Assembly (NCBI GenBank): GCA_036897445.1
Contig: JAYMTL010000031.1
Span: 87,319 to 151,318, forward strand
DNA: 64,000 nt
Reading direction: 5' to 3'
DNA from: Pelargonium tetragonum
Taxonomy: Eukaryota > Streptophyta > Magnoliopsida > Geraniales > Geraniaceae
In this document: positions 1-10,598 of the stretch, piece after piece
How the letters are laid out: each line of letters opens with the position of its first letter
How positions within the stretch are numbered: the stretch's first letter is position 1
Translations under genes and position numbers: made by a program
The notes under the pieces: generated by a model
The model's input: the letters and a program-made list of their open reading frames with translations, nothing else
Database searches by the model: none
What the model was told of the DNA's origin: nothing

Positions 1-3000
1 AGTATAGAAAAGAGTTGCTTGAACTATCTCTAGGCTACTTACGAATTCTCTGTTTCTAGAGTAAGATTTTCACAATGTCTTTATTTAAGTAATTCTTTGT
101 TAACTGAGAGGGGTTTCCTGCATTTTCTTACTTTTTCGTATAAGGGAATCCTACTTTTTTTGAAAACCAAATTTCATTAGCTAAATCAGGCTTTAGTACT
201 TTTGCCGTAGGTGAATCCTCCTTTTCAGGAATTGAATACTGATTCTATATACAAATTCGTCTTACTTTTCTGTATAGGACAATCCTAACTTTTCAGGAAC
301 TTGGATGCACTTTGTTAGCTAAATTCGGGTTTCTTCCTTTTACCGCAGTCAAATCATGTCAAGAAAACAAGTTCTCCAACATAATATAGAAGGTTTCGGG
401 TCCAGTTTTTGCTAAAAATGGAGGATACACATAGCGGCGGTCAAAGCCTTACTATTTTCTATTCTATTTTATATAAACTTTCCAAATAGTCAATTCGGGA
501 ATACATCTGGACTACCTCCCATTTGTATAAGGAACTATATATACAGCAATCCTTGAAAGACTTGCATAATAAAGAATCTCAAAAGTCAAAACTGCAGTAA
601 AAGTTCAAATTGTAGAAAAAAAATCATACACTTTAAAATCCGATGAAGCTCACGGCCGTCTAATTGATTTAACAAAGTCTCCCTCCTCTTTACTTCATTT
701 TATTCATGATACACGAAGCTAAGGCCAAAAAGTATAAGTCAAATCAATCTTCCAAGAGAAGCCAGTTATTTCTCTTTCGTTTTTGCATTTATTCCTTATG
801 TGTAAGGAGATATTAAAGTTTCCTGATAGATATAGGTGCAATTAAAGTACGTAAATATTTCCGGTAAATCTTTTAGTCTAAGTCTTTATTAAGTATTACA
901 AGCTAAAGCTTGCCTTACTTACAGTATAAGTTTCGAACCCTTATGGAACACTAGAAGCTTAAAATAGAATTAAAATGACTTTTTGATAAAAATATACATA
1001 AGGGTTCTCATTGATTCATTATATGCTTCCCAACCCAAGTCAAAGGGCTCCGTGGAATTTAGTAAGTTAGCTTTTAATGAATCAACAAGTGATAATGGGT
1101 CTAGTACAGATTAAGACTTTAATACTAAGGAGCTCTCTTATAAAAATTTCTGGTAAAGAAGTCTTATTTTCTTACCTTCATATAATTACTCTATAACTTT
1201 TACAGTGTAGCTGATTTCTAGTGTATCAACAGGACAACACTTTCTAGAATTATACTAGAGACTAGAAAATCTTAGTAAATATCTTATTCTTACACTTACA
1301 CGCACTTAACTTGCTTCGTTTCGGAACTATATACTAGAGTAATTAAACACTCATAAGGCAAGTACTTTAGATATCAGATATAAATCACGGGTGTTATACC
1401 CATTACATTTATCTACTAAGGGTCTAAATTGGCTGAGAAAGAAAAGATTCTCAATTTCTGAAGGTTAATTCTGAATCTATTCTAGTTATCACTAACTTGT
1501 ATTATTTTCATAGTGAAAAAAGGGACTCTATCACTATTTAACATCTTTCGTACAAAATACTCATACACAATACTAAGACAAAGGTCTCGATTTAACTATC
1601 TTATAGTAGCCGCAATTTCTGTTAATAAGTGTTGGTTTTAGAGTATAGAGAATCTTTTTTTCTTGTAAATATTCCCTCATGATGTTTCTATAGTGTTTAT
1701 ATATTCTTTCATTATAAGGGTGCATTTAGTCTTTAGTAGACCCTTTACGGATGAATAGAAATAGTCTGCCTTAACTCGCCTTCTAAGGAGTTTCCAGGAG
1801 ATAAGCTATTCCAATAAAAAATCTGTACTAAAATTTTTAAAGGGGTATCCAGAATGAGGAAACAAAGGCCTAATTTAGGGACATAGGCCTCGAACCTAAG
1901 AGATTGTAAACTTACCCCCTGAACTCTAGGCTTCCTATAGAGTACAAAACTTCACTTCATAAAATGAAATCGTGCAGAATCCTTTACCTCGAGTTTAATA
2001 GCTATGGCTTAGGAATATTCATTCGGATAACACTTCTATTATCATTTGAATATTGCTTTATCTATGCTTAATTTAATAAAGAGCTCCTTTCTAGCTAAGG
2101 GCTGCGTTAATACAATAGCTTCAGTAAAGCACTTCCTGGGTAATGAAAGATAAAGGTATCTCACCTCATTTCTCCTGATGCTACAAGTTTTTCTAAAAGA
2201 TGCTAGCTTTCAAGCTTGCAGTATATGAGTATGCCAGGTCAAGGTCTAAGTCTTTTTAATGGGTTCCGAAATTCCTTGAGTATAAGGTTAAGTTTCTTTT
2301 TTTAGGTATGGAATTCTTTAGATACCCCTTTTTTCACTCGCCCTGCAATTAGGGACTTACTAAGAGCAAGTGAACATTAATAACTTACTTCATAGGAAAA
2401 AGAGCTAATGTAGCATCCCGAAACCCGGACCATCGTTAACAAACCTCCCTATCTTCAGTACAATTACCAGTAAATATCACTAAATTTATGCACTGAAAGG
2501 GGGAAAGAGAGTCCCGTGAGCTTTTGGTCGACTTACTGAATGTGATGCTAGGAAATTGAATACTTGCAGGACCCTATCTTAATTATTCTTGGCCCTAGAT
2601 ACTCAGTGCAATTCAGACCTAGAATTTCCGAACTTAGACAAGTTTTCTCTATTTATAGGCATAGTCGAAAAGTTTTTCTTAATGTTACAATATGGTTTTG
2701 GACTAGTCACTTTTTGTACTATACCCCCTTGTTTACTACAAATGAGACCTAACCTAAATAGAACTTTGAAAACAACTCTTGCTTTTAGGAATTGACTCAT
2801 TAGGCTTTTGGTATTCTAATAGGTTACAAGCAGCCCCTTTGGCTGACAGAGGGAAATGAGTAATTTCCAAAATTCTCGCACAACTTGACTTCTAAGAACT
2901 AATTCTTAAGGTAGTCGCTTCTGTCTAGATAGAATATGATATAAGTATAGGGTTATATACCAATGTAAGCCGATGGGAAGGCAGCTGTACTAATAAACCC

Positions 3001-3572
3001 GGGTTTTCCTGTACTAAACAAGGGACTTGACCTTCTGGATGTCTTTACTATTCTCCTACAACTAACTGAAAGAAAAGAATGCTCCATCTTTCTTTATGTT
3101 CCCCTGTATATAAGATACAAATTTAACGTCATAGAATTCTCTTAGATTTAGCTATATCCCTACTAGGACCTGAGAGAAGCCTTAAAAATGCATACACTTT
3201 TCCCCTCACTAACATAAAAAGAAGAAATTCGCAGATGTATCTTGGCTAACGCTAACACCTTTCAAATAGGGTTTTTTAGAATATAGAAAAAGGACAGCAT
3301 CAAATAGAAATGACATGGTTTACGCATTTTACCTTTGGCTAGAGCACAGAACATAAAACCCGAAACAAAGGGAGATTGGATGGCTACCATTGAGATAAGG
3401 ATAAACCCATTTGTTTGCTCTTTATAAAACTTAAAGATGTCGATAGTACTTTATTCCTAAGGATTCACTTATAGTATCCCAATCTCGTTAATCTTTCTTT
3501 TGGTTCTACTCATCATACATTTGTCAATCAGAATACCGAAAAATACTACATGTTACAATATCTGTTTTAGGT
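1..3572. other. Non-coding AT-rich stretch
   Basis: No gene was recognised in either strand. Open frames reach only about 60-80 codons, which is expected by chance. Near the left end short G-then-C clusters recur at about 70-base spacing in similar context (around 143, 208 and 280, each a variant of GG-N-AATCCT followed by a T run), which hints at an old degenerate tandem array. Between 2564 and 2800 three overlapping frames on both strands are open; none resembles a known protein. Confidence 0.6.
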
Positions 3573-3645
3573 GGGTGTATAGTTTAGTTGTCAGAGCATT
3601 GGAAGAAAAACCCAACGGTCGCGGGTTCAAAGCCCCTTATTACAA
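3573..3645 (+). pseudogene. trnK-like tRNA relic upstream of ccmC
   Basis: The sequence aligns without gaps to plant mitochondrial tRNA-Lys: it starts GGGTGTATAG, keeps the GAGCATTGG segment and the GGTCGCGGGTTCAA variable and T-arm region. The anticodon loop, CTTTTAA in the consensus, is replaced by an A-rich loop without T33 and without the TTT anticodon. The acceptor strands GGGTGTA and TATTACA pair poorly. It is therefore not expected to decode lysine. It ends about 168 bases before the ccmC ATG, so it could act as a tRNA-like processing signal (t-element) for the ccmC transcript. That role is inference. Confidence 0.7.
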
Positions 3646-3812
3646 GGAGACATTCGTTTTAAGAAAGTTAGGTAAAGTAAAGAATCAGTCAGTAGAATCA
3701 CGAGTAAGAAATTTTTATTTCACTTATTTTCCACTGTAGTAAGTAGTAAAGTTTCCTTTCTAGCCGAAAATTGAAAAGAAGCTCTTAGAGTTTGGCGTTC
3801 CCCCTCTTTTTA

Positions 3813-4438
3813 ATGTTACAGACAAAAAGATATGCAAAGTTTTACGTTGGATTATCTTTCTTTTTAACAGTGATGGCTACTTATTTAAGTCTTTTTACGT
3901 CAACACAAGATTTGACGCAAGGTGTAAATTCCGTTCTTTTCTTTGTACATGTCCCTGCAGCTTGGATGAGTATTCTTCTTTATCTCACTACGTGTATAAG
4001 TGCTTTTTTCTAGTGAGAAGGCATCCTCTTTATCTTCGCTTTGTTGGAACTTCCATAGAGCTAGGGGCTCTTTTTACCTTCTTGACCTTAATTACAGGTT
4101 GCTTGTGGGGAAAACCAACTTGGGGCACCTATTGGGTCTGGGATGCTCGCATAATCTCTATCTTACTCTTATTCTTTATTTATCTGGGTGCGCTCCTTTT
4201 TCTAAAGCTTTCCGTCGAACTGGCTTCTCTTTTCATCTTTCTGGGTTTACTCGACATAGTAATCATTAAGTTTTCGGTCAATTGGTGGACTACATTACAT
4301 CAATCAGAGAGTTTAGGTCTCTTTTCAACATCCGTGTCTTTCTTAATGCTAATTCCCCTTCTTTTGCATTTTGCGAATTTTTTGCTTTTCAGTTTTGCTT
4401 TTCAGTTTTGCTTTTCTTTTTTCTGGAACCGTCTTTAG
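3813..4438 (+). pseudogene. ccmC: ccmC, cytochrome c maturation haem-handling protein, frameshifted
   Basis: CcmC is a polytopic inner-membrane protein of cytochrome c biogenesis system I that handles haem for delivery to CcmE. The ATG at 3813 opens a frame of 66 codons that stops at 4011. The match resumes in the -1 frame from about 4010 and runs to 4438, giving about 208 residues in all. Visible hallmarks in the joined reading are the haem-ligand motif HVPAAWM (His about 46), the tryptophan-rich WGTYWVWDAR motif (about 104-113) and NWWTTLHQ with the second ligand His (about 163), within about six hydrophobic segments. The first break lies in the T6 run at 4004-4009, where one base appears missing. 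A second lies in the 13-nt tandem repeat at 4384-4416, after which FLEPSL, similar to the plant C-terminal VLETRL, is out of frame, so the usual tail is lost. An in-frame TTG at 3792 extends the start by seven codons that resemble the plant N-terminus. The identity is firm. Whether the gene is dead, or the first break is a homopolymer sequencing error, is open. Confidence 0.9.
4384..4416 (+). repeat. 13-nt tandem repeat inside ccmC
   Basis: The unit GCTTTTCAGTTTT occurs twice in full, at 4384-4396 and 4397-4409, followed by a partial third copy (GCTTTTC). The unit length is not a multiple of three, so expansion shifts the frame. Removing two units (26 bases) would bring the downstream conserved-looking CcmC residues back into the main frame, which supports recent slippage as the cause of the altered C-terminus. 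Confidence 0.85.
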
Positions 4439-5138
4439 AAGGTTAAGTTTGACTCTAGAAATTCTAGGAAAGTCTATGTTTTTCGATTAATCCCTACCCT
4501 ACCCCAACTAAATTGGAGTTTGGTCACAGCTCTTTAAAAGTATGCTACTAATACCGAGAATCCTGGAGTAATTTAGCAGTATTAAGAAATTTAGGTTTAG
4601 CCTCACGGTCTGTATAGTACATCGTACGAAGTAAAGGAAAAGTCAGTCTTATGTCATAATATTTACCAAGGGATCGTGGGTATCCAGTATAAGTTTTAAA
4701 GATACTTGTTTCGTAACATAACCTAGAATTTGGCATAGCCGTTCAATTGAGAGTCCTATTTTTTTGTTTTCTGAGCTACCTAGACGCTCGAAAGTTAAGA
4801 GCTGTTTATGCTCTTATGCCAAAGTCTTAATTGAATCTAAGTACTCTGAGGGTTCCCTACGCCTATAAATTTCAGTTATTTTAAGAGTGTATGGCTTGTC
4901 CCGTATGCGATCTCCAATTCTAGGAATTCCGAGTCTCCGCAACTAGTTAATTTGTTTAAAAAGATTTTTGTCGGCTAAAAGGAAGAAATCGATTTCTCTC
5001 AGAAATTCACTAGTCAAACCTACTTTATTCCCTTGATTCTGTATAAACACAGATATTAGTATCAAATGAGCCCTCCCGTAGCGTAGAATTTAGGTATAGC
5101 ACTGCTATATATCTGAATGGCAAATAGCTAGAAATGCT
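4439..5138. other. Non-coding, 3' of ccmC
   Basis: No gene was recognised. A 62-codon reverse frame at 4548-4736 has no resemblance to a known protein and is not annotated. No stem-loop terminator was evident after ccmC. Confidence 0.5.
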
Positions 5139-5209
5139 AGGTGTAACCCGGATTTGAACCGTCGACAGCCGTTCGAAAAGACAAGTAACACTATCGAGAT
5201 GCTTCCTCT
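5139..5209 (-). pseudogene. trnE(UUC)-like tRNA relic
   Basis: On the reverse strand the segment TCTTTTC (anticodon TTC preceded by T33) lies exactly as far from the GGTTC of the T loop as in plant mitochondrial tRNA-Glu, and the D region (TCGATAGTG against TCGTCCAGTG) is recognisable. The anticodon stem, T stem and acceptor stem do not pair properly, so this is a relic. The last 16 bases of its 3' side recur exactly at 39253-39268. Confidence 0.5.
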
Positions 5210-6250
5210 AGTGTGGTAATTTTAAAGTACAATACATAATTAAGAAAATAGAGTAAGACAAAAAACTTCAAGCTCTAGTAAAAGGAATTCTATGGGATTG
5301 GAACCCGTATCTTATATTATCTTAGTAAAGAAAAGTGTTCTAAGGAATTTCTTAGGAAGAGTTTCACTATGTTTTCTGTTTTGAACCAAGTAAGTCAAAG
5401 GTGGGTCTCTAAAAGCTAGGAATTCTTTTCCGTATTTTTATCTTTAGGAAGATAGTAAATAAATTAGGAAGTCCTTCTTTCTCAGGGATTTTCTAGTTGA
5501 TTAATAAAGAAAGTGGGATCTGTATCCAATTCCTAAAGTACAGCGGAGGTAGTAAAGAGTAGGATAATAAAGAATAAAGCTCTTTTTTCTATTTGTAATA
5601 AAGCCGGTGTTCCCGGGGGTTTTTCTGGGTCTCCCATTCCAGATAGTGAAGTCTAAGGTAGCTCTAAAGCTAAAGAAGTCTAGGATGCTTCGATTCCTGC
5701 TCTATTTTAATAATACAGGGAATATAGGTAGGTATAGGCCAAAGGAGACTGAGTCTAGCTTTTAAGAAGAAGGCTCCCGGTATAGCAGGTAAGAAGAGTC
5801 TGAGTTTTACAAAAGAAAAATCTGGAGTAATTTGCTAGGTTAGTTTTCAAAGGACAAGGCCTGTAGAGTTGCAGTGTTAGGAATGCGCCTAAGTCTATAC
5901 AAAAAAGGACCCTATAGCTTCGAATCGCATTTTCCAAGTAGGAACCCCTAAAATCTGTAAGAATCCAATCAGGGAGGAGCTCTGTAAGCGGGTTACTTCC
6001 GTGTTCCTCTGTTTAGAGATTTTTGGCAAAAAAAGTTTCCCGCAAATGAAGTTTTAAAGTCTTTTCTTGTTCTTGTTGGTCTTAGTGCGAGGTTGGCTAT
6101 ACCCAAATATGACTAAATGTCTTAAACCCCCCTCGCTACCCTGCGGTTGGGAAAAGTGACTTATCTTTCTATTTATTAAGGGCTCTATCCTATTTTACTT
6201 ATAAGGGAACGGAGAGTAAGAGGAATTCTTTGAATTGAAACCTATCAATA
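5210..6250. other. Non-coding AT-rich stretch
   Basis: No gene was recognised. A T-arm-like string around 5295 (reverse strand, close to GGGTTCCAATCCC) could be the end of another decayed tRNA, but no matching D arm or anticodon stem was found. Confidence 0.4.
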
Positions 6251-7011
6251 TAAAGAACTCTGAAAGCTCTAATAAGCTAACCTTCTAGTTCTAGTGAAAG
6301 TCATGGAAGTCTCATTCTCTAGCAAATCCTGTCAATAGCTCTAAGCCAAACTAAGGAAAAGCTAGTCCTTGTCAACCTGTTGAACCTACACTAGCTGCTA
6401 AACCTTTGAAAAGTTGTATCTCTTTGCTATCGAGGTTCATTACTAAGAAGGAAACATGACTCACAGTGTGCCTGTTATTTAATGTCTCTTCGCTGGTAAA
6501 AGGAAGTTAATACCAATAATGAAACACTAGTCAATGAAGCTCTATAGCAAAGGGATCCTACACTCACTTGAATGCCTGCCAATCCAAGGATGTCTCTCTT
6601 TCTTATTCCCTAACCTAAGATCCAACTCCAACTAAGCTACTCTGTAACAACCTATCAATCTCTATAAGGTCACTATTTTAAGAACACAAACAAGAAGAAA
6701 AATCCTGATCACTTGAATTCCAAGAACTGAAACACCAGAGATCCAAAGCTTTGCTAAAGAAGATGAAACAACTCAATTCAAAGGACAAATAGATAAGGGA
6801 TTCAAAACTGAAATAACTGAACTCAAAGATCGAGAAGAACTACCAAATAAAGACCCTCCAAAGGATGCCCATTAAAGCAACCTAGGATAAGTTCCTGTAA
6901 TAGAATGCACTCAATCGCGAGCCAAGTGCAATCCCTTATACCACCTTGAAACCTCAAACCTAATAAGCATCTCAATTCCCTTAACCTCTTAAAACTCAAC
7001 CTAAGGAGAAA

Positions 7012-7149
7012 ATGGATATGTTCGAGAGATTGAAACTGGAAACAAGATCCCTCTTCAGTCATCCGACTCTAGATAAGGAACGAACTCCAATCCCTCCGGA
7101 ACAACCAGCAACTCCTATCAATCATGATCCAGTACTCTCTCCTTCCTAG
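7012..7149 (+). CDS. Unidentified small open frame, Pro-rich C-terminus
   Basis: A 45-codon frame starts at ATG 7012, with AAGGAG a few bases upstream, and ends at TAG. The first half is charged (MDMFERLKLETRS) and the second half is proline-rich. It overlaps the 110-codon frame at 7124-7456 in another frame. It is probably a fragment of the decayed insert and may not be expressed. No family was recognised. Confidence 0.15.
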   Translation: MDMFERLKLETRSLFSHPTLDKERTPIPPEQPATPINHDPVLSPS

Positions 7150-7456
7150 AAATCCTGAGCTACAGCCTAGAACTGAAACTCTGACTTCTAATAAGATAAA
7201 TATCAAGGACAAAGCAAGTAATCAATCTCATGACGGTGTAATAGATCCCAAACTAGAACTCCAACTGGTCAGGATCCTCCTCCTAAGTGTATCCTACCAG
7301 TCAAAGTGTATTCAACCAACCTTGTTGCCTTCTATTCCTAACAACTCTAATTCATACTCTTGTAACACAGTCTTGGTTAGAAAGCTTTCCTTGTCCTACT
7401 TGACTTCGACTGCTTCCGATCTTATCTGTTTAGCTGGTAAACGTAATGGTGTATGA
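7124..7456 (+). CDS. Unidentified 110-codon open frame
   Basis: This is one of the longest ATG-started frames in the window and lies in the higher-GC block. Its composition (Ser, Leu, Asn, Gln and Thr rich, no clear membrane segment or motif) does not match a plant mitochondrial gene that I know. It overlaps a competing Pro-rich frame. It could be a chance frame, which GC-richer DNA makes more likely. Confidence 0.2.
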   Translation: MIQYSLLPRNPELQPRTETLTSNKINIKDKASNQSHDGVIDPKLELQLVRILLLSVSYQSKCIQPTLLPSIPNNSNSYSCNTVLVRKLSLSYLTSTASDLICLAGKRNGV

Positions 7457-7552
7457 GACACAGCCCTGTGCATTCTCTTTTTTATGGGAGATTCTTAGGG
7501 ACTGATTTCTCTTCCTTTCCTATTGAGTCTATAGTTAAGAAGGAAAGATATT

Positions 7553-7567
7553 AGGTAATGTAATTAA
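7553..7567 (-). repeat. Dispersed 15-mer TTAATTACATTACCT, copy 1
   Basis: Exact copy, in reverse orientation, of a 15-mer found seven times in this 64-kb window. Its flanks do not match those of the other copies. Confidence 0.8.
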
Positions 7568-7728
7568 GGAGTTTCGGTAATAAGGAAGTGAACATCATAA
7601 CGAAGAGAAACTAAACGAAAGGAAATGTACTTAGGTGTTTCAGTAGGATGGGTACTAAGGAACCGGAATCCTAACTGTACAGAGGGAGCAGAATCCGAAT
7701 AAAGGTAAGAGAACTAGAGCGAGGAACC

Positions 7729-8275
7729 TATCGAATCAAGATACTGAGCGCTGTACTTACTAAGATGAAAGGTGCTTAAGGTGCCAGAATCTGTGTAGAC
7801 ATCATAACCTGAATCCAAATAAACATGGAAATTTCAGTAGCAAGGTAATGAATCAGACTAGGGAAGAGCTTAACCAGAATCTTGATAATGCGAACAAGGG
7901 AAGATCTCCTAAACCGAATAGAGTTCAACTAGCTGACATCAGAATGAAGGCAAGAACTTCAGACAAGGTCCCAGAACTAGGATACTAAGAGTCCTAATAA
8001 AACAAGGAAAGAACTTAACCGGAAAGATAAATAAACCAAAGCTAGAATATGTGTTTCAGTGGAAAACGAACTAAAGTAAGAGAAACGAATCAGCAAGATA
8101 AGAAGTTGAATTAGAACTAAAGGAAACTCTCAGAACTAATAGAACAAGAATCTTTCCTTAGCGAATCAAGCTAACATCTGAACCAGAATGAATGTAAGGA
8201 CAAGAATATTTCACTAGCAAGGGAATGAATTAGAACACTAGAATCAGAAAAGGAAGCTATCGAATCAAGATACTG
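7729..8275 (+). repeat. Local direct repeat with an exact 18-mer pair
   Basis: The 18-mer at 7729-7746 is repeated exactly at 8258-8275, a spacing of 529 bases, and imperfect neighbours are shared as well. It looks like an old duplication that has since been rearranged. No coding content was seen. Confidence 0.6.
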
Positions 8276-9437
8276 TGTGTTGTACTAGAGCTAATAAAGA
8301 AACCTGACACTTCTCTATTTCTGAAAGCCGAACTCACACGTAGACTATAGACTCTAACTTATGAACTCAGCTAAGATACCTTCTATATTTACGGAACCTC
8401 ATAACCCTGCAACACTTCAATTCTCATTTCTCAGCTCTACCACTTTATCCTAATCCTACTGATAGATAAATACTGGACTGCTAATTAAGAGATTCTAGGA
8501 ACTTCTAATAACTCAGTGACTCTAGTTGTACAAATGCTACTCTTATATTAGTAATTCTAAACCCTCGAAGCCTATTTAGAATCTACTCTCGAAAATGAAA
8601 TAGAATCCGGTTTCTGTTTCGGCTATACAAGTAGACATTTATCGGAGTAAGTTATAGAATAGACTTCAAAGGAAATAATCAGTTTATGTAGCTACACCTA
8701 TGACTAGAATCTGCTACCTATTAGGAATCTCAAACAAATAGGAAGATAGAAGCTGTTCCCCACCTCTAGCTACACTGTCCGTTTAGATCGGATAAAGCAC
8801 TCTCAATAGATAAACTATTCCACTCCACTTGAAAGCAGCACTAGCTTAGGCTCACCAAGAACAGGAAATTGACTACCTTTACCAGCAATGTTAGCCTGCT
8901 TTCAACAACTGAACATGTTAAAGAACTTATTTACCGTTTAGATGACTTATTCCTAATACTAAAGCTAGCATGACATCTGGTAAGTTCCCTTTAAAGAATT
9001 ATAGAAAATCATCCTTTGCTTGTTTAGGGAATTCCTAATCTCTAAAATATCTACTCTAATAATATCTAAAAGAAATAAGATAAGGAGTCCTATTCCTATA
9101 CCAACTACTATAAATAGAAAGATTATTCTCTAGAAACTATCTATCAAAAGCCAAAGGGACTTAGATTACGGATACTGAAGAAATACAGGAAAGCTCTATA
9201 CTTGTGAGGAATCCCTTACTGCAGAATACCTAATTCCTATACTAATCCCTAGCTATGAGGTCAATTACCAGGTCTCATGGAGGGAAATACCTCACCGGAA
9301 AGTCCTACTATTGTTAAACCCGGAACTTAATGCTTTAATGCCTAAAGAATAACTGAGATTCCCAGACTTACAGATTAGATAAACTAAATGACTCTACAGG
9401 CTTTCACTTGACACCATAAACTTGATACTCAAAATCT

Positions 9438-9452
9438 TTAATTACATTACCT
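9438..9452 (+). repeat. Dispersed 15-mer TTAATTACATTACCT, copy 2
   Basis: Exact plus-strand copy, followed by G as at 17945 and 53547. It lies in otherwise featureless A/C-biased DNA. Confidence 0.8.
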
Positions 9453-9964
9453 GCGAAGCTACTCACTCTAACTTTCTTACCCTTATAGTCTCAAAGCTAC
9501 AGAAATGCTAGAACTATCTAAATTGGTATTTTAGTATTAATCTATAGTTATTATATACTTTAGTAATAGAAGCTATGGGATATTCCTCTTCTACCTGCTG
9601 TTACTGACACGGGATGAGAAAACCTTAGATTAGACTGCCTAGTTGTTAAATTAGGAAAGGTAGAGCCCTCTTGTACTCTGGAGTAACTGAAATGCAACAA
9701 TCGGAAACTTACTGACTTATTGACTTTCTTTCTCAGAATAGAACATACTATCACTCTTATGTTGCTAGAAACTCTGCCCCTAGCCGAGGAAGTCGACCTA
9801 CAATCCTGCCTATCTTTAACTAATAAGAAGTCATGGAGTACAGATTTTGAAGGTCTTATTCTTCTTCTAGCTCTTAATCTACAAAGAACTATAAGAAAAC
9901 ACCCAACTATAAGTATACATGAATCCCATTAGCTCTATTATATAGGTCTCTCCTAGCCCAGTCA

Positions 9965-10100
9965 GACCAAGCCAAGGAAGTAGCAGCTCTGAATAAGAGT
10001 ATCTCCCTCGGGCTAAGAAAAAAAAAGTTCTAGGTATAGTGGTCCCGCTGAATAGGTTTCAGATCTGTGTTAAAAGTTTATTATCAAATAAGTTAATGTC
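9965..10100 (+). repeat. Dispersed repeat family A, copy 1
   Basis: It shares GAAGTAGCAGCTCTG, then a TATCTCCCT segment, then CAGATCTGTGTTAAAAG with the copy at 16030-16195, in the same order and orientation. Internal indels show that the copies are old. A third, more diverged copy lies at 37590-37690. Confidence 0.65.
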
Positions 10101-10186
10101 CTTAGTTATTAGTGGAAGTCTTTATCCTTAAAGAGTTCTTAGTCTTATTAATTGTGAGTGCCTCTGTCCTTTACCTAGCTGCAGCA

Positions 10187-10201
10187 AGGTAATGTAATTA
10201 A
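10187..10201 (-). repeat. Dispersed 15-mer TTAATTACATTACCT, copy 3
   Basis: Exact reverse-strand copy, preceded by AGC. The same AGCAAGGTAATG string occurs near 7838, so the conserved unit may be a little longer than 15 bases in this pair. Confidence 0.8.
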
Positions 10202-10581
10202 TGGTATTTCAGGATAACTAATTGTCTCTGGGGTTCCCTTATTCTGTTTATAGTAGGCAGTCAAGCCCAAGGTTTCTGTATTTATTATCAATTAAGTTGG
10301 TATTCTCCTATCTGCAAGGCAAGCAGGTTCCTGCACAATTACAATAAGGAAAGGTAAGTTTACTTAAGGTTGCAGCTCTTTCATTTCTAGTTGTTTGTAA
10401 GCCTGTAAAGGGAGTTGTCATGCTTCTTTTAGGATTCAGTTTGAATAGATTTAAGAATTAGAAAGCATTATTTATTAGGGCTCAAAGACCTGAATTAAAA
10501 TAAAGTCAATTTTGAGTGAGAAACATCTTACTTAATAAAGGTCATAGGTATGGTAAGCATTATAAAGCGTGGAGTCAGCTA

Positions 10582-10598
10582 GGCAAGCTTGCTTGTAA
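10582..10598 (+). repeat. Dispersed 17-mer GGCAAGCTTGCTTGTAA, copy 1
   Basis: Exact copy of a 17-mer that contains the palindrome GCAAGCTTGC. Four exact copies occur in the window and their flanks are unrelated. Confidence 0.8.

Larger units (their letters stand above)
6251..7480. other. Higher-GC block with broken protein-like frames
   Basis: Sampled lines here (6901, 7081) have about 48% GC against about 35% outside. Short plus-strand frames have an unusual charged or proline-rich composition: 6717-6875 (rich in Lys, Glu and Asp) and 7012-7149 (ending in a Pro-rich segment with IPPEQPATP). Another Pro-rich stretch, TGQDPPPK, lies near 7264 in the same frame as 7012-7149 but after several stops. 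This is compatible with a decayed coding insert of nuclear or retroelement origin. I cannot identify the protein. Confidence 0.4.
7481..9930. other. A/C-biased non-coding block with local repeats
   Basis: The plus strand is purine-rich and then A/C-rich, with no recognised gene. Between 7600 and 8300 several phrases recur with changes. An exact 18-mer, TATCGAATCAAGATACTG, lies at 7729-7746 and 8258-8275, both followed by variants of GYGYTGTACT. AGCAAGGTAATGAATCAGA near 7838 recurs as AGCAAGGGAATGAATTAGA near 8216. The spacings differ, so this is a shuffled array rather than a clean tandem. Confidence 0.5.

Noticed and set aside
2564-2800. Three overlapping open frames of 62-68 codons
   Set aside because: Open frames on both strands over the same bases with no similarity point to a local lack of stops rather than genes.
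5285-5345. T-arm-like string on the reverse strand near 5295
   Set aside because: No D arm, anticodon arm or acceptor could be placed at the right distances.
6823-7062. 79-codon reverse ATG frame in the higher-GC block
   Set aside because: It runs antisense to the better-looking plus-strand frame remnants and is probably their shadow.
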